DNA from: Gnetum montanum
Lineage: Eukaryota; Streptophyta; Gnetopsida; Gnetales; Gnetaceae
Length of the DNA: 64,000 nucleotides
NCBI GenBank assembly: GCA_015680685.1
Contig: MNCI01006577.1
Location: 444,944 to 508,943 of the forward strand
Direction of reading: 5' to 3'
Shown: positions 22,101-34,099 of the stretch, in pieces
Position numbering within the stretch: the stretch's first letter is position 1
How the letters are laid out: the number at the start of each line of letters is the position of its first letter
Translations under genes and position numbers: made by a program
The notes under the pieces: generated by a model
Told to the model about the DNA's origin: nothing
The model's database searches: none
What the model saw: the letters and a program-made list of their open reading frames with translations, nothing else

Positions 22101-23463
22101 CCTATCGAAGTTAGGGCACTTTATAGAATGTATCGATTTTTTAATATTTTTTTGAAATTAAACGATGTAAACTAAGGAAGTCTGGACTATTGTTAAAGGG
22201 TTCTAGGGTAATTCAACTAGTTCTAAAGACATGAAAATTATGATGGTATGGAAGTTATCAATAAGGACCTCAGATGATAAGGGAGAGAAAAAGGCTATGT
22301 GATGGTTCAAAGGAACATTTGAATCAGAGGGATAGTAATAAGGGAAAGAATATTCTTAATAATACACTAAGGGTAATAGATGATGTGCGGAAGATGTGTT
22401 ATGATTGCAAATTATAAAAATTATGCAAGTGGGTCCTCCCCAAAGCAGGTTCCAACCTATAATGCCCTTGTGTAACCACACCTTAAAATGTTCGTAGGCA
22501 CTAGAAGGGTTAAATGTAATCCACACTGATTTCACAAAACACACACATGTAAGTATCATCGGAATGAGGTAAGAATTCTATGCTACACAAGACACAAGCT
22601 ACAATTACATGAATAGTGAGATGAGATGGACGATAGAAGGGATTGTAGAGATTGGGACAGGAGGTAACCGACCCAAGGCAGAATGAGTCCTGCATGTAAA
22701 GCATGATTAATGTGTCATTAACCCATCATTCCAAGATTAGGACCAAGTCCATTCCTCTAATTAGTGACACCGCATTGTTTCATCCCATGATGAGCGACTA
22801 TGAGAGTACCATAACAACAAGGCATATGATCACTTGGAATTTTGTTCAAGGGAGGAGTGATTTTTGCTTTGTGGCACTTTTTTTTTGAATGCTGAATCCA
22901 GAGAAGCTGCCAATCCTCAGGCATGGGTGCATGTCTTTCTAGTGGGATCCCCTAGGACAGCATTGGATTTTTGAGTGTCTTTTGATTACTCTTACTCCCA
23001 TTTTGCGTTAGATCTACAAGGATCTTAGTACAATTACATTGTGTGATAACTCTCACAGATGTCACCAAAGAAAACCCGCAAGTCCCCTTGATGTCACACC
23101 CTAATCATTCCCTCTTGGTCCATCCTTTTCATTCTAGGTACAATGAACACAAAATTAATTTTAATTTTTAAGAATCTAAAGAATATCACTATACTCTTGA
23201 ACAGAACCTCTTATTTGTAGAATGGATGAGTGGGTGTAATGGGCTCACTGTCCAAATAATTGATCACTCGAGACTCGATAACATAGAACACACCTCAACC
23301 AACGAGCCACATGAGTGTTTTATTCGTAGATGAGATTACTTATAAAAAGATAAAAAGACAAAAAGACAAAAAGATAAAACAAGAAATTGAATAATGAAAA
23401 AATGGAAAATAAAAAATTGTAAAATTAAAGAAAATGAAAAATATTTATTAATCCTACTTGTTA
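22101..23463 (-). other. Spacer between gag and the ORF2 promoter (element B)
   Basis: Noncoding. A U-rich tract follows the gag stop (minus strand, about 23335-23440). A GGACAGTGAGCCC block (about 23245) aligns with the conserved post-pol block of A, C, D and E. A GGGGAGGACCCACTTGCAT block lies at 22425-22449 and is shared with C, D and E. Confidence 0.55.
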
Positions 23464-25450
23464 TTAGAATGGGGGATATCCCCCATAACTAAATGGTTGA
23501 GCATGGCTAGGATTAATAAATGAAAGATGAGGATCCTTGCATGTTGGAAATATCAAAACTTGGTCATACTTACCCCATTGGGGTTCACACACCTGATTAT
23601 AGTAAGCATAGTGGGGCAATTTATAAGATGCGGTTCTCGGGTAAAGAGTTGACCCACTATGATACTTGAGATCATAAGATGGTATGCAAGGATCAAGATG
23701 TCGTCCTCCATGGCTATATTCATGGGGTCGTATGATTGTTGGAGTGTTAATTGGTGGCCCTAATGAGGTGCCACGAGGTGTTGGGTTTGAGGAGAAGGAT
23801 GCACCACAGTGTTGGACTTGTACTGAGTTAGAGAATGCAGTGGCCTTGGAACTATGTTGTCCCCTTCCCACGGTCATGTCTAAAGAAGGGACGCCTTTAA
23901 TGTTGAGGAGGTCTCTCACTGCTGTTGGAAATAGTAGCATAAGTAACGTTCATGGGTTGTTGTTGTGTTCCAAACACTTCAGGAATAGTTGGTAGTGATG
24001 TAGAAGGAGGAAAAAGATGAGAACATTAAAATTTAGGAGAAGTGTAAGGTACACAAGGCAGTGGTTGTGTTGAGGACATGGGTTAATAGTATTGACAAGA
24101 ATTATAATGTGACGAGATAGAGTATGTTGACCTAGTTGGGGAAACAAGATGTTGGACTAGATAAGCATTTGGATTCGTATGATATGAAGGGTGTCTCCAA
24201 TTTAGGGATGGCTTCCCCCATGACTAGGATTGTTACCACTATGATCAAACATAGTATCTCTGTACAAAATCTCGGTGTAACGTGCTTCCCCAATGCTCAT
24301 ATAAATGTAACAAGATTGGGCATTGGCCCTTGGGGTGATTGTACAGCCAAATGTTGCATTCATACGTATGATTGGCAGTTGAGCTCTTATTTTCTTCATC
24401 CATTCTTTTGAATTGTCTAATGATATTTTGTCTTGCTTCTCGGGTTGTCAAAACTCTATTTCCAATAATATTGATATATTCTCCACACTTTTTATGCATT
24501 CATTCCAACATCTTATTGATCTTTGCCTCGATTTCATCTAATGATTGTTGTACTGAAAAAGATGGTTCTTCCTCCTTGAGATTGGTTGACTTCTCCTTTT
24601 TGTGATTATGGACCTCTATTAAGTTGAGATTTTGATCTCGTTGATGTTTTTCAACACTCTCCCATCTAGCCATTTCTCCTTCTTCTTTTGCTACCCACTT
24701 AATAAGCTCTTGGAATTTATGGGTTCGTAGTTTGTATAATTCACCTTGGGCATACATCCCTAGGGTCTCTCTTGTTTCATTATGAAGCCCATCAATGATA
24801 TGGTACATTAGCCTTTCCTCAGAGAACTCATGGCCTGGAGAGTTCTTTAACAGTGCATAATATCTTTCTAAGGCCATGTCCAAGGGTTCATGTTGTGCTT
24901 GTTTCCACTCTTGGATTTGTTTCCTCAAGGCTGACACTCTTGCGTAGGTTTGATATCTTTCGTTAAAGAGTTCTACCATTTTTGGCCAACGTTGAATTGA
25001 ATTTGGTTTTAACGATCTATACCATACTTTTTCTTGGCCAATGAGTGTCATAGGAAAGAGCTTGAGTTTTTTCCAACTGTTATCAATGTTGTTCCATGCA
25101 TAGGCATCGTAGAACGCTTGTAAATGTTGTTGTGAATCTAAGTCATAGCCTCCTGAGAAATTGGAAAAGTTGTTTAAATTAAGCTTGGGTAGGCAACTCT
25201 CTTTATGATGCCTACGAGAGATTCAAATAGCCTCTTGTATTTGCGTTAGGCTTGTAGTGGCTAGTAGGGGTTCATCATCATCAAGTAAGTTATGCTTTCA
25301 TGCATTGGGACGATGCTTCCTTTGTTTATTTTTATAAGAAACAACCAACTCGGATTACGTACTCCAATCTTCATTGTCATATAATTCGTTGGTTCTCCAA
25401 TGAATTGCCTCACTAGATGTGGCGTTATCATAGTCTTGTAGGAGAGGCAT
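23464..25450 (-). pseudogene. gag: Athila-type gag fused to the pol C-terminal tail (element B)
   Basis: The start is the ATG at 25450 (MPLLQDYDNATSSEA). One frame with only a few stops runs through NFSGGYDLDSQQHLQAFYDA, the W-rich core and ERLMYHIIDGLHNETRETLG. It continues into YECNIWLYNHPKGQC, a degenerate version of the gag Cys/His motif, and a Tyr/Pro/His-rich tail. The tail ends FSYGGYPPF and stop, over nucleotides ATGGGGGATATCC that align with the pol ends of C and D (SHGG..H.C). The element therefore appears to have lost everything between the gag tail and the last codons of pol. Confidence 0.8.
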
Positions 25451-25572
25451 GGTTGTGAAATTGTGTGTGAATTTGTATGCGAATTTTTGTAATTATTTCT
25501 TCCTAAAAAATATATCGTTAATTCCTATACAGTGACCTTGTATGATATAACTAATCTAGATAACTAGCATCG

Positions 25573-25590
25573 TCCTCGGCAATGGCACCA
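25573..25590 (-). other. Primer-binding site (element B)
   Basis: Reverse complement TGGTGCCATTGCCGAGGA, one base from the 5' LTR. It matches the Athila/Tat tRNA-Asp site at 15 of 18 positions and is the best preserved in the window. Confidence 0.85.
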
Positions 25591-25591
25591 A

Positions 25592-26441
25592 TGATGAGTA
25601 GCAAGGTACCCCTACACTCAACCATATGAATACGAGTGCTTCACACAAGATCTGGTCAAACTCTGCAAATGAACTAGTTATGGTATCTAGATAGTTACTC
25701 GTAGATCATAGTTCGTTGTCTTCCCACCTGGACTAGTAATAGCTTTGTCATGTATGGTTTAGTCTAGAGTGAGGTGTATGATGTGTTCCTACACTAATGC
25801 TACTTCTGGGTATGATGGGAAATAATATCAACTAAGCTAGGAGAGAGAGGATGGGAGAGAATCTAAACTAGCCTAAGTACGATGAGCATCCGTTCCTTAA
25901 TCATCCATACACATCTTGGACCTTGTGCATGACTACCACTAGGATTACCAAGCGCATGGCCTAGGTACGCTACTGGGTTACCAAGTAGTCACACTTAAAT
26001 GCTCGTGATTAAGTCGTACTCATTCCGCGTTACTAGCAGATAAGGGTAGAGAGATATTAACTAAGAAAGTAATAAATAACAATAAAAATTAAAGAATTAA
26101 GCTAAGTGGATGTTGCAATGATGAAGTATTCTCGATCTTTATTGCCATTCATGTGCATGTCCAAGTACATCATACTCGAATAAGGATGTTATACAATTAT
26201 AATCATCACACTGCGGGCCTGCACTGGGAGAAAGGGTTGAGAGAAAAAACTGACAAGAAGTCCCTACATCAATACTAAAACTCTCCTCTCAACAAAATCC
26301 ACCTGCCTCTTATTTATAGATGAGGAGACAGGTTGTGATATCATGTATCTGATATCGTGTCTAGGCTGCAATATCGCATACATGATATCATGTATGTGAT
26401 ATCATGGTGCAATATCGTAGCCAACAATTCATGACTCATCA
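25592..26441 (-). repeat. 5' LTR of element B
   Basis: This 850-bp partner of 17739-18575 has ends TGATGAG and CTCATCA. Its U3 holds at least five GATATC/GATATT sites (about 26335-26420) upstream of the TATA box. ATGGT follows at 26442. Confidence 0.9.
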
Positions 26442-26446
26442 ATGGT

Positions 26447-27420
26447 TGATGGAAACGGTACTACAATAACATCTCTACTAATGATCTTTATTCTCCTAAG
26501 TCTAATGTGGGGATAGTTCAATGAACATTCCCTTTCTAAATGTAGCAGGACCATTAGGATGAAGGACATCACATGAGTGTGATGTTTAACAACCAGGAGA
26601 TTTGTGTGAATTTCCCTGATAATAACTTTCCCCTATAAGGTCATCCTCTCTCATCAATCTCCACCTCAAGAACTTTTCTCAATAGCTTTTTCTTTTCTTT
26701 GAAGTAGTAGTCATAAAATACTCCCTCTATGGACTTGATGTGTGACAACTAGGAGATTTGTGTGAATTTCCCTGATAATAACTCTCCCCTATAAGGTCAT
26801 CCTCTCTCATCAATCTCCACCTAAATAACCTTTCTCAATAGCTTTGTTTTTTTTCTTTGAAGTTGTAGTCATAAAATAATCCCTCTATGTACCAACTAAC
26901 ATGTGGAGTACCTACCCAAATATTTTCTCCATTAGTGTATAAGAAAAATCACCAATCTCAACCACCTTTAAAATAGGTGATCCTTGATGATATATCACAT
27001 AAAACCTACAAGCCTCCTCCTTGTAATAATTAGGAACTCTAGCAATGATGAATTCAAGATAGTGTTGAACAAACTTATTAAGCATCTCTAGTCAAACAAG
27101 CTACATCAAGGAATAGAAGTTTCTTGGCCTTCACAAGGGGGTTGATCTCAGTTTCACCTTTCTTTGATGCAACACCTCTCGTGTTAATCTCTCTTAAGCA
27201 TGCCAATATTCCTTCTCCTCTCTAGCATTATCCCATGCAACAACCTGAGAGATTCTATGATGTCTTCCCTTTGTTTGTTTGCTCTCTTCTTACTCTTACA
27301 CTCTACCAGATCTTCTCCTAGTATTTGCTTATGATTCTTGTGATGACATTCCTCTTTGCGAACACAAAAATATATTATAGCACAACTATTATCAGTTACA
27401 TCATTGTTGGCCAACAACAA
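26447..27420 (-). pseudogene. Decayed, unrecognised coding-like region (part 1, upstream of B)
   Basis: The minus-strand frames include HHKNHKQILGEDLVECKSKK (within 27184-27420), EEACRFYVIYHQGSPILKVV (about 26960-27030) and IIREIHTNLLVVKHHTHVMS (about 26560-26640). They are interrupted by stops, and continue across the element B insertion into 17733-16951. It contains a 156-bp in-frame tandem duplication. I cannot name the family. Confidence 0.35.
26581..26889 (-). repeat. 156-bp tandem duplication
   Basis: Two copies (26581-26736 and 26737-26889) differ by about a dozen changes. Both contain AGGAGATTTGTGTGAATTTC and TCATCCTCTCTCATCAATCT. The period is divisible by three, so a 52-residue block would be repeated in frame. 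Confidence 0.85.
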
Positions 27421-28413
27421 TTAAAGATAGATAATTTTCAAAAAGTGTAACTACTATAGTATCTATGATTTGCCAACAATATTTCCCAATTGTACAATTA
27501 CATTTTGAAGGTTAAGCATTTCAAAAATCACATCTCGTATTGTTGTTTGATAGTACCATGTTACATTTTCAAGGTTAACCATTGCATTAGTTTATTACCT
27601 ATATTCATAGGACCAGTCATTTTAAAAGTAAGATTTCTTGAAAAGTATAGTGGGAAAAATATTCATGTTTTTCCAATAATCTAAATGTGACATTGGTTTA
27701 TCTATTAGTGAGACATTGTCCATGTGGGCAACCCTTGTGGCTTATGATGTGCAAATGTTGTAAGCACTATCTTTGTAGACTTAGAGCAACTTGTACCCAT
27801 AATATATTGACAATGTAAAAAAGACAATTTTTGTTATTGCTAAATGTGGCTTGTGGCTATGTAATTCTATGGTTCAATCTCAATCCCAACTATATACTAT
27901 TTGTTTAGCTTTTGGATCACCTTCCAAAACACTGTATTATATACATCTACATACACATAATTGCAAAACCACTTAACACAAACATGAAATAGTTAGAAGA
28001 AAAAACAATTTAAAAGTAACCAGAAATAAACAAATGCACTCAATATATTCTGAGAATGAATATTTCACTAAATATATAACAAATATTCTTTCTTTCTATG
28101 AACTAGAATTAAATAGAACTTTCATATTTCTTATTAATTAACAAAGGTGATTAGACAATATAGAACATAATTAAGTATAGGAATGAGAATATTGGAAACA
28201 ACAACATATGAAATAAGATTAAAGAAAAATAGATTTAGAAAGAAAATATTCCGTTAAAACATTTAAAGAAGAGGGCTTACATTAAAAACACACCACATAG
28301 CATATGACTATTAATACCTAACTTGTCTACAAAGATGTGAATTGAAATAATGTCTACAAAATAACAAAAGTAAAATGCAAGCCACAAATAGTCTAATGCT
28401 TTTTTCTGTATTC
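27421..28413. other. Unassigned DNA
   Basis: AT-rich, no supported motif. It ends at the insertion point of element E. Confidence 0.5.
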
Positions 28414-28418
28414 ATTAT

Positions 28419-29290
28419 TGATGAACTATATTTGGCCTAGCTCTGATATCAGATATCTAATATTGGAGCCTTGATATCATATACCTGATATTGGGGTCCA
28501 AGAAGCAATGTTAGATATCTGATATCTTGAACTATGTGCTGGCCTATAAATATAGTGCTTGAGCACACGGTTTGAAGAAGTTTTTGTCATAGCATAGCAA
28601 AGGTCTTGCAGTTTCTTTTCTTTAGAGTTAGAATATTTTCCATAGTGCCTGCAGTAGGATTCATTGAGTGTATGGATCTTTATTCAAGCACTATTATACC
28701 TTAGCACGGTAGTGTGTGCGGTAATAAAGATGAGCTTTCTAATCAAACCTTGTAGCATCTTGGCTACCTTAAATGTTTTATTCATGCATTTAATGTTTTG
28801 TGCAATTTCATTTAATACTACCAAGTAATTAAGCTAAAGTAAGCTAGCTAGATTAAATAATATTTAATTAAGCACATAATTATAATTGCTTCGAGCATGC
28901 GTATAACGCTTGGTAATCTTAGCAACACTTTATGTTTGTTAATCTAGTAGTGTTATACATGTGTAGGATGTGTACAAAAGATGGGACTGGATACTTATGT
29001 TAGGCTAGTTAGTTATTAATTATCAATTAGATTAGTTAAAGTGGTTCATAAATTGAGTTTCAACTTGTTGCTAATCATAGATGAATAAAATATAAAATAA
29101 TAAAAACCATGTGCCTCAAGTACACTTAACCATACAACTAAGCTCCACACATATAATTGGGAAGACAAAGATTGTCACGATTACATTTCATGTCCTAGAA
29201 CTAGTATACATGGGAACTTAAGGTCTACGGAATTTGACTAGATTATGTATGAATGCTTGTGATTTGTATGGTTGGGTATAGGGGTACCCC
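28419..29290 (+). repeat. 5' LTR of element E, 3' end deleted
   Basis: It starts TGATGAAC, carries CTGATATCAGATATC and further GATATC sites at 28440-28530, and has a TATA box (TATAAATATAG, about 28545). It breaks at GGGGTACCCC instead of reaching CTCATCA, and gag sequence follows at once. The deletion removes the LTR end, primer site and leader, about 250 bp by comparison with C. Confidence 0.85.
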
Positions 29291-29299
29291 AATAATACA

Positions 29300-31550
29300 G
29301 AGTGGTATATGCTCATCTTGATGAATATGTACCCAAGTTCACCTTCATCCTACACTAGGATGAACTACTGCTGTGGCGCAACATGGAGGGAAACATTGTG
29401 TTGCCACCCAATCAACCATTCATACAATGCTCCAATAAACTCTTATGCATTTGGACATCCAAGAGCTTCATGCTAAATATGTTGTGCAAGATAGTGACAC
29501 CAGGGATTATCATCCCACAGATGCACAATGTCTAAGGGATCAATAGCTAAAGTAGCACTATGAGTTTGAGAAGGAAAAGTGGTCCAATGATTACCCATTC
29601 CTGATGAATCAAAGAGATGCTTGAGAATCCTTCTTTAGGAGTTTCCCATTCAGAGAGACTCCTTTCTTTAACTTCAATGAAGGAGGTCAAAACTAGAACT
29701 TGTAGTCCACAATCCATTATCATGGTTCTGGAAATAATGGATTCCATGACACAGGGGGCTCTAAGGAAATTCATGGTAGAGATGTAAACAAGTAGCAAGA
29801 TCATGGTTGCAACCACTGAAGAGGGGGTGGAAACTACTGTGATTATGCTAGTCCTCCTTCCTCTTTACCTTCTTCATCATCTTCTTCCTCTTTTGGCTCT
29901 AAATGCAACCATCGGGGGTGCAATCATGATGGAGGTGATCAAAAGGACAAAGAAGATCATAGGGATTGTCGAGCAAGTCAAGACTTAGGGCATGGGCATT
30001 CAAGAGAGGTCCATCACGATGAACGAAATGGAAGCAAAGGGCATCATTGGCACTAGAATCATGGCCTCAATGAGCCTTTACTTACTACCTAAAGCATTCT
30101 AAACATTGTAGAAATAGTGAAAATTCTCACAAGGCATGTAAAAGATAGTCAGATCAAGAGGCTAGACATGAATAATATCCCTAGGTTTGAAGGGGGATAT
30201 AATTGAGATCCATAGAACCATCTTCAAGCTTTTCACGATGCCTATGCCTTGCAAAATATAGAAAACAATTGGTACAAGCTTAAGTTATTTCCCAAGACAC
30301 TCATTAAAGAAGCAAAAAGCTAGTACCGATCCTTAGAACTGGAATCTATTAGACAATGTAGTACGATGCTCAAACTATTCAATGACAAATATCAGACGTA
30401 CTCTCAAGTGTCCAACTTGAGGAGGCAGATCAAAGGATGGAAACAAGGGACACATGAACCCTTAGATGTCGCCATGGGCTGATACTATTCTCTATTGCAT
30501 AGATGTCCTGGCCAAGATTATTCTTAATAGGAGAAACTTCACCATATCATAGATGGGCTCCAATCAAAAACAAGGAGAAGTCTATGCCCAAATGAGATTG
30601 TCAGAATTAAGAGCCCATCAGATCCAATAGGTGATTGAGTAGGTAATAAAAGAAGAAGGAGAGTTGAGAAAATGCAAAAGTGTAGAAGAATACAACTGCA
30701 ATCCTTCCATTCACAAGAGGTAAGTCCAATTTTGTGACAGTGAGGAGGAATCATCACTTGATGAGGTGATGAATCAAAAAACTTTGCTAATTTAAAAGTT
30801 TACCTCTGAATTTTGCCACTGTAAATTTCAAGTTTTTCTGAAAATTCCTAAAGAGTCCAAAGAACAAAGTAGTGATCATGACTGTAGGAGGCAAAATGAA
30901 GCTAAATGCCAATCAAAGAGGTCAGGGAAAAATTACTGTAGTAGATTCATTTGTGAAAACTAAATCAAATGATGATGGTCAGTGTGACATCTCCCAATAT
31001 GAACATCCTAAGGAATGTTCCCCCATCATGTCACACTTACAGGAGTCTAGGGTGTATGCTCCAAATCCATTACTAACAAAAAGACAAGAACCCAGAAGGT
31101 TGCCTTATCCTCAAGGCAATCCCAAGCAGTTCCATTAGCAACAATAATATTATCCAAGTAAAACTCCATCGCAACTGTACAAGCTATGTTACCAATGGCA
31201 ACAATCACTTTCATGGGCGCTACCATCGCAAAGGTAGCAATACCCTTACACATAATTAGATGCATATGGGTATTATGTTTAGCAACCCCTATCTCCACGT
31301 GACTCTTCCAGCCATGATTCTCCTTTTCAACATCACTACTACCCTCCCAAATACTATCAAACTCATTTTCTACATTCAAGGAGGGATATCACCTTTTATC
31401 CTTATCCTCCTCATGTTCCTACACACGTTCCTCCATCCTCAACACAGCTACTACTTGCTCCATCTATGCAGGATGGACTTCCAACCCAACCATGGCAACA
31501 CAACTCTACTAGGGATGTCAATCTACAATTGGTTCATCAACCGAGTGGTG
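29300..31550 (+). pseudogene. gag: Athila-type gag, decayed (element E)
   Basis: It begins inside gag at VVYAHLDEYVPKFTF because the start is deleted. The core has SQIKRLDMNNIPRFEGGY (about 30150-30200). The cysteine motif region QCDISQYEHPKEC (about 30980-31020) has lost one Cys to Ser. This is followed by MSHLQESRVYAPNP and LPYPQGNP, diagnostic of this clade. Many stops. Confidence 0.8.
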
Positions 31551-31699
31551 TAGACACTAGATCACACAAAAGCTCTTTTTTCTAACTCAACAACCCACCT
31601 AAACCCTCACATACACATGCAATTGGTATCCCTGCTTCTCTATCTCCCTATACATCTAATCCCTTCGAGTCCCCTTCAAACTAAATACTGCCTAGAATC

Positions 31700-32260
31700 T
31701 ATACTATTACGCTCACTCATGTCGTATCTGATTGGATCTGGGTTGGCAAACTTCCTATGAAATTAGCTAATCTTGAGAGTCCTCTTATTTATTTATAGAT
31801 CACTAGGAACAAACCATGTAAAGCTCTTATTAATTCAAGTTCTAGTGTAAACTTGACTTCTCATTAGATGTATACTACCTGGAACCTACCGCCTTTTAAG
31901 AAGAGCAATATTTGATTAGAATTGACATACCAGTCCATTACTATTCCATTGGGATTGGTAGAAGACATTGTGACTACTGTTTGTGAGTGATCTTATCTTA
32001 CTGATTTCCTAGTAATCAAGGTTAAGAACTATAAGGGGGACTTCCCAATCATTATGTCAAGGGCATGGATAAGAATTATTGATGCAAGAATGGGCATCAA
32101 AGATCTTTCCTTGGAGATATCTAAGGAAAATGCATTTGGACAGATCAAGAAGAAACAAGTAACATGCATCGCATATAGCGATACTAAGTGCAATTGCGTG
32201 TAGAAACTCTAGTCCATGAAATGAACATCTATTTTCACATATAGGCAATGTGCACTTGAA
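31700..32260 (+). pseudogene. Athila-type protease, decayed (element E)
   Basis: It aligns with the C protease along its length: NKPCKALINSSSSVNLTS, then NLPPFKKSNI and FPIIMSRAW. The catalytic Asp-Ser-Gly is Asn-Ser-Ser (31832-31840), so it is inactive independent of the stops. Confidence 0.75.
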
Positions 32261-32699
32261 GTAGATATTCAAAGGTATCTATACACAGAAGCCACAAAAC
32301 AAGAGGACACCTAGTGGTTGACCACTGATCTTGAAAGTAGCACAATATGCATGAAACCTACTGAAAGCCTGACATGCTCTTATGTCACAGGCATGAATGA
32401 ACTATAGCAAGTTCATCACCAACTCTTTGATAATACAAATGATGATACCTATTGGGAAGAGTTGGAAATTTTTGAAAATTTTAAATGAGAGCCCCTTGAG
32501 TTAAAAACTCTACCTACCGACATGGAACATGCATTCTTGAAAAATGGGAACTCGATAATAGTCAATGTAAATCTTACTCTAGAATAGAAATATATGATGT
32601 TGAATGTGGTTGATAAAAGATCAACAGCCTTGGTAATATTCTGAACTCACAGGGATTGATCCTAGGATATGCCAGCATCATATCTATACTAACATAGTC

Positions 32700-33570
32700 A
32701 TGAAGCTAAAGAGGTAGCCTCATAGGTGATTGAACCCCAAATTAAAGTATATCATCAAAGAGGAAATCAAACAACTCCTCTAGGTGAGGTTTATCTATCC
32801 CATTGTGGATAGTAAGTGGGTTAGTCCACTTGTGATTGTGACAAAGAAAGTTGGCAAGTGGTAGGTTTGTATCGATTTTCAGCTATTGAATATGGCAACA
32901 TTCAAAGATTATTTTTTGTTATCATTCGTTAATTAGGTGTTGGATACCATATTTGGGCATTGCTATTATATTTTTCTAGATGGTTATACTGGCTATAACC
33001 AAATCTAGATTGCACCAGAGAATCAGTCCAAAATGACATTCACAACTCCCTAGGAAAGCTTTGTATATCGTAAGATTCCTTTTGGTCTGTGAAATGCTCC
33101 TATCACTTTCCAAAACCTGGCCTTAAGCATATTTCAATAGCAAATCAATAGCAGAGTGGAAGTCTTTATGGATAACTTCTCCACTTATGGTGCTACATTC
33201 AAGCAAGCCTTTGACTGCCTTGAGCAGGTACTAAAAAGATGTGTGAAAATAAACTTGCAACTCAATTGGCAAAAGAGCCATCTCATGGTCCAAGATGGCA
33301 TTGTATTGAGGCACAAAATCTCACAAGTAGGGATTGAGGTCAACCTCGAAAAAATAAGGGTTATCTAAGGAATTACCCACCAACTAAAAACTGTAAGAGA
33401 TGTTTGGTCATTTCTTGGACACATTAGCTACTACTAGCGATTCATAGAGAATTTCTCTAAGATCACAAAACTATTGGTTAAGCTAACAAAGAAAGATGCT
33501 TCATTTTTTTGGACCAAGAAATGTGAAAAAGCATTCCAATAGCTAAAGGAAAAACTTGTAGAAACTCTAA
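32700..33570 (+). pseudogene. Reverse transcriptase, decayed (element E)
   Basis: Recognisable gypsy RT blocks are FIYPIVDSKWVSPLVIV, LLNMATFKDYF, FLDGYTGYNQ, KIPFGLCNAPITFQNLAL, and VEVFMDNFSTYG at 33156-33191. The catalytic D-D pair is D-N here (33171-33176), where element D keeps MDD. The thumb-side segment SHLMVQDGIVLRHKISQVGI follows. Confidence 0.85.
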
Positions 33571-33579
33571 TTCTACAGG

Positions 33580-33957
33580 CACTCGACTTGTTCAAACCAT
33601 TTCATGTTATGAAAAATGCATCAAATTATGCCTTAAGAGATGTGCTTAAGAAGTTGGACAACAAGAAACATCCATATTACATCCACTACGCAAGATGAAG
33701 CATTGTGGATGCACAATTGAACTACATCACCATAGAAAAAAATTGATGGTAGTGGTGTTAGCTTTAGAGACGTTCAGGTACTATGTTCTTGAATATAAAG
33801 TATTTGTGCACAATGATCACAATGTGATTTGCTTCCTAATGAATATGCCAACAATGAGCCCTCGTGTCATACAATGGTTGGTGATCTTACAAGAATTCAA
33901 TCTTATGATGGTAGATCAAAAGGGAATTGGGAATGTGGTCACTAACCACTTATCTTG
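33580..33957 (+). pseudogene. RNase H, decayed (element E)
   Basis: The frame at 33695-33957 contains FVHNDHNVICFLMNMPTMSP, RVIQWLVILQEFNL and DQKGIGNVVTNHLS, the end of gypsy RNase H (consensus YTDH..L..LL and KGxxNxVADxLSR). Stops lie upstream. Confidence 0.8.
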
Positions 33958-34099
33958 ATTACGATGGAACAAAGAGGAAGAAAGTCCACCATTTGATTTA
34001 TTTCCTGATGAACTTCTCTTTATTGGGGCTATAACTAAATAATTTTCCACTAAGCCTAAATGGTATGGTGGCATTCTCACCTATCTTCTCACTCAAGAG

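Larger units (their letters stand above)
17739..26441 (-). mobile_element. Element B: non-autonomous Athila-type retrotransposon, gag plus ORF2, no pol
   Basis: Two LTRs of about 840 bp bound this 8.7-kb minus-strand insertion. ATGGT at 17734-17738 and 26442-26446 is a perfect 5-bp duplication. In sense order it holds a tRNA-Asp-like primer site, gag ending in a pol-tail-like FSYGGYPPF and stop, a spacer, an internal promoter-like region, a 5' UTR intron, ORF2 (about 940 codons, decayed) and a polypurine tract. Protease, RT, RNase H and integrase are absent. Confidence 0.9.
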
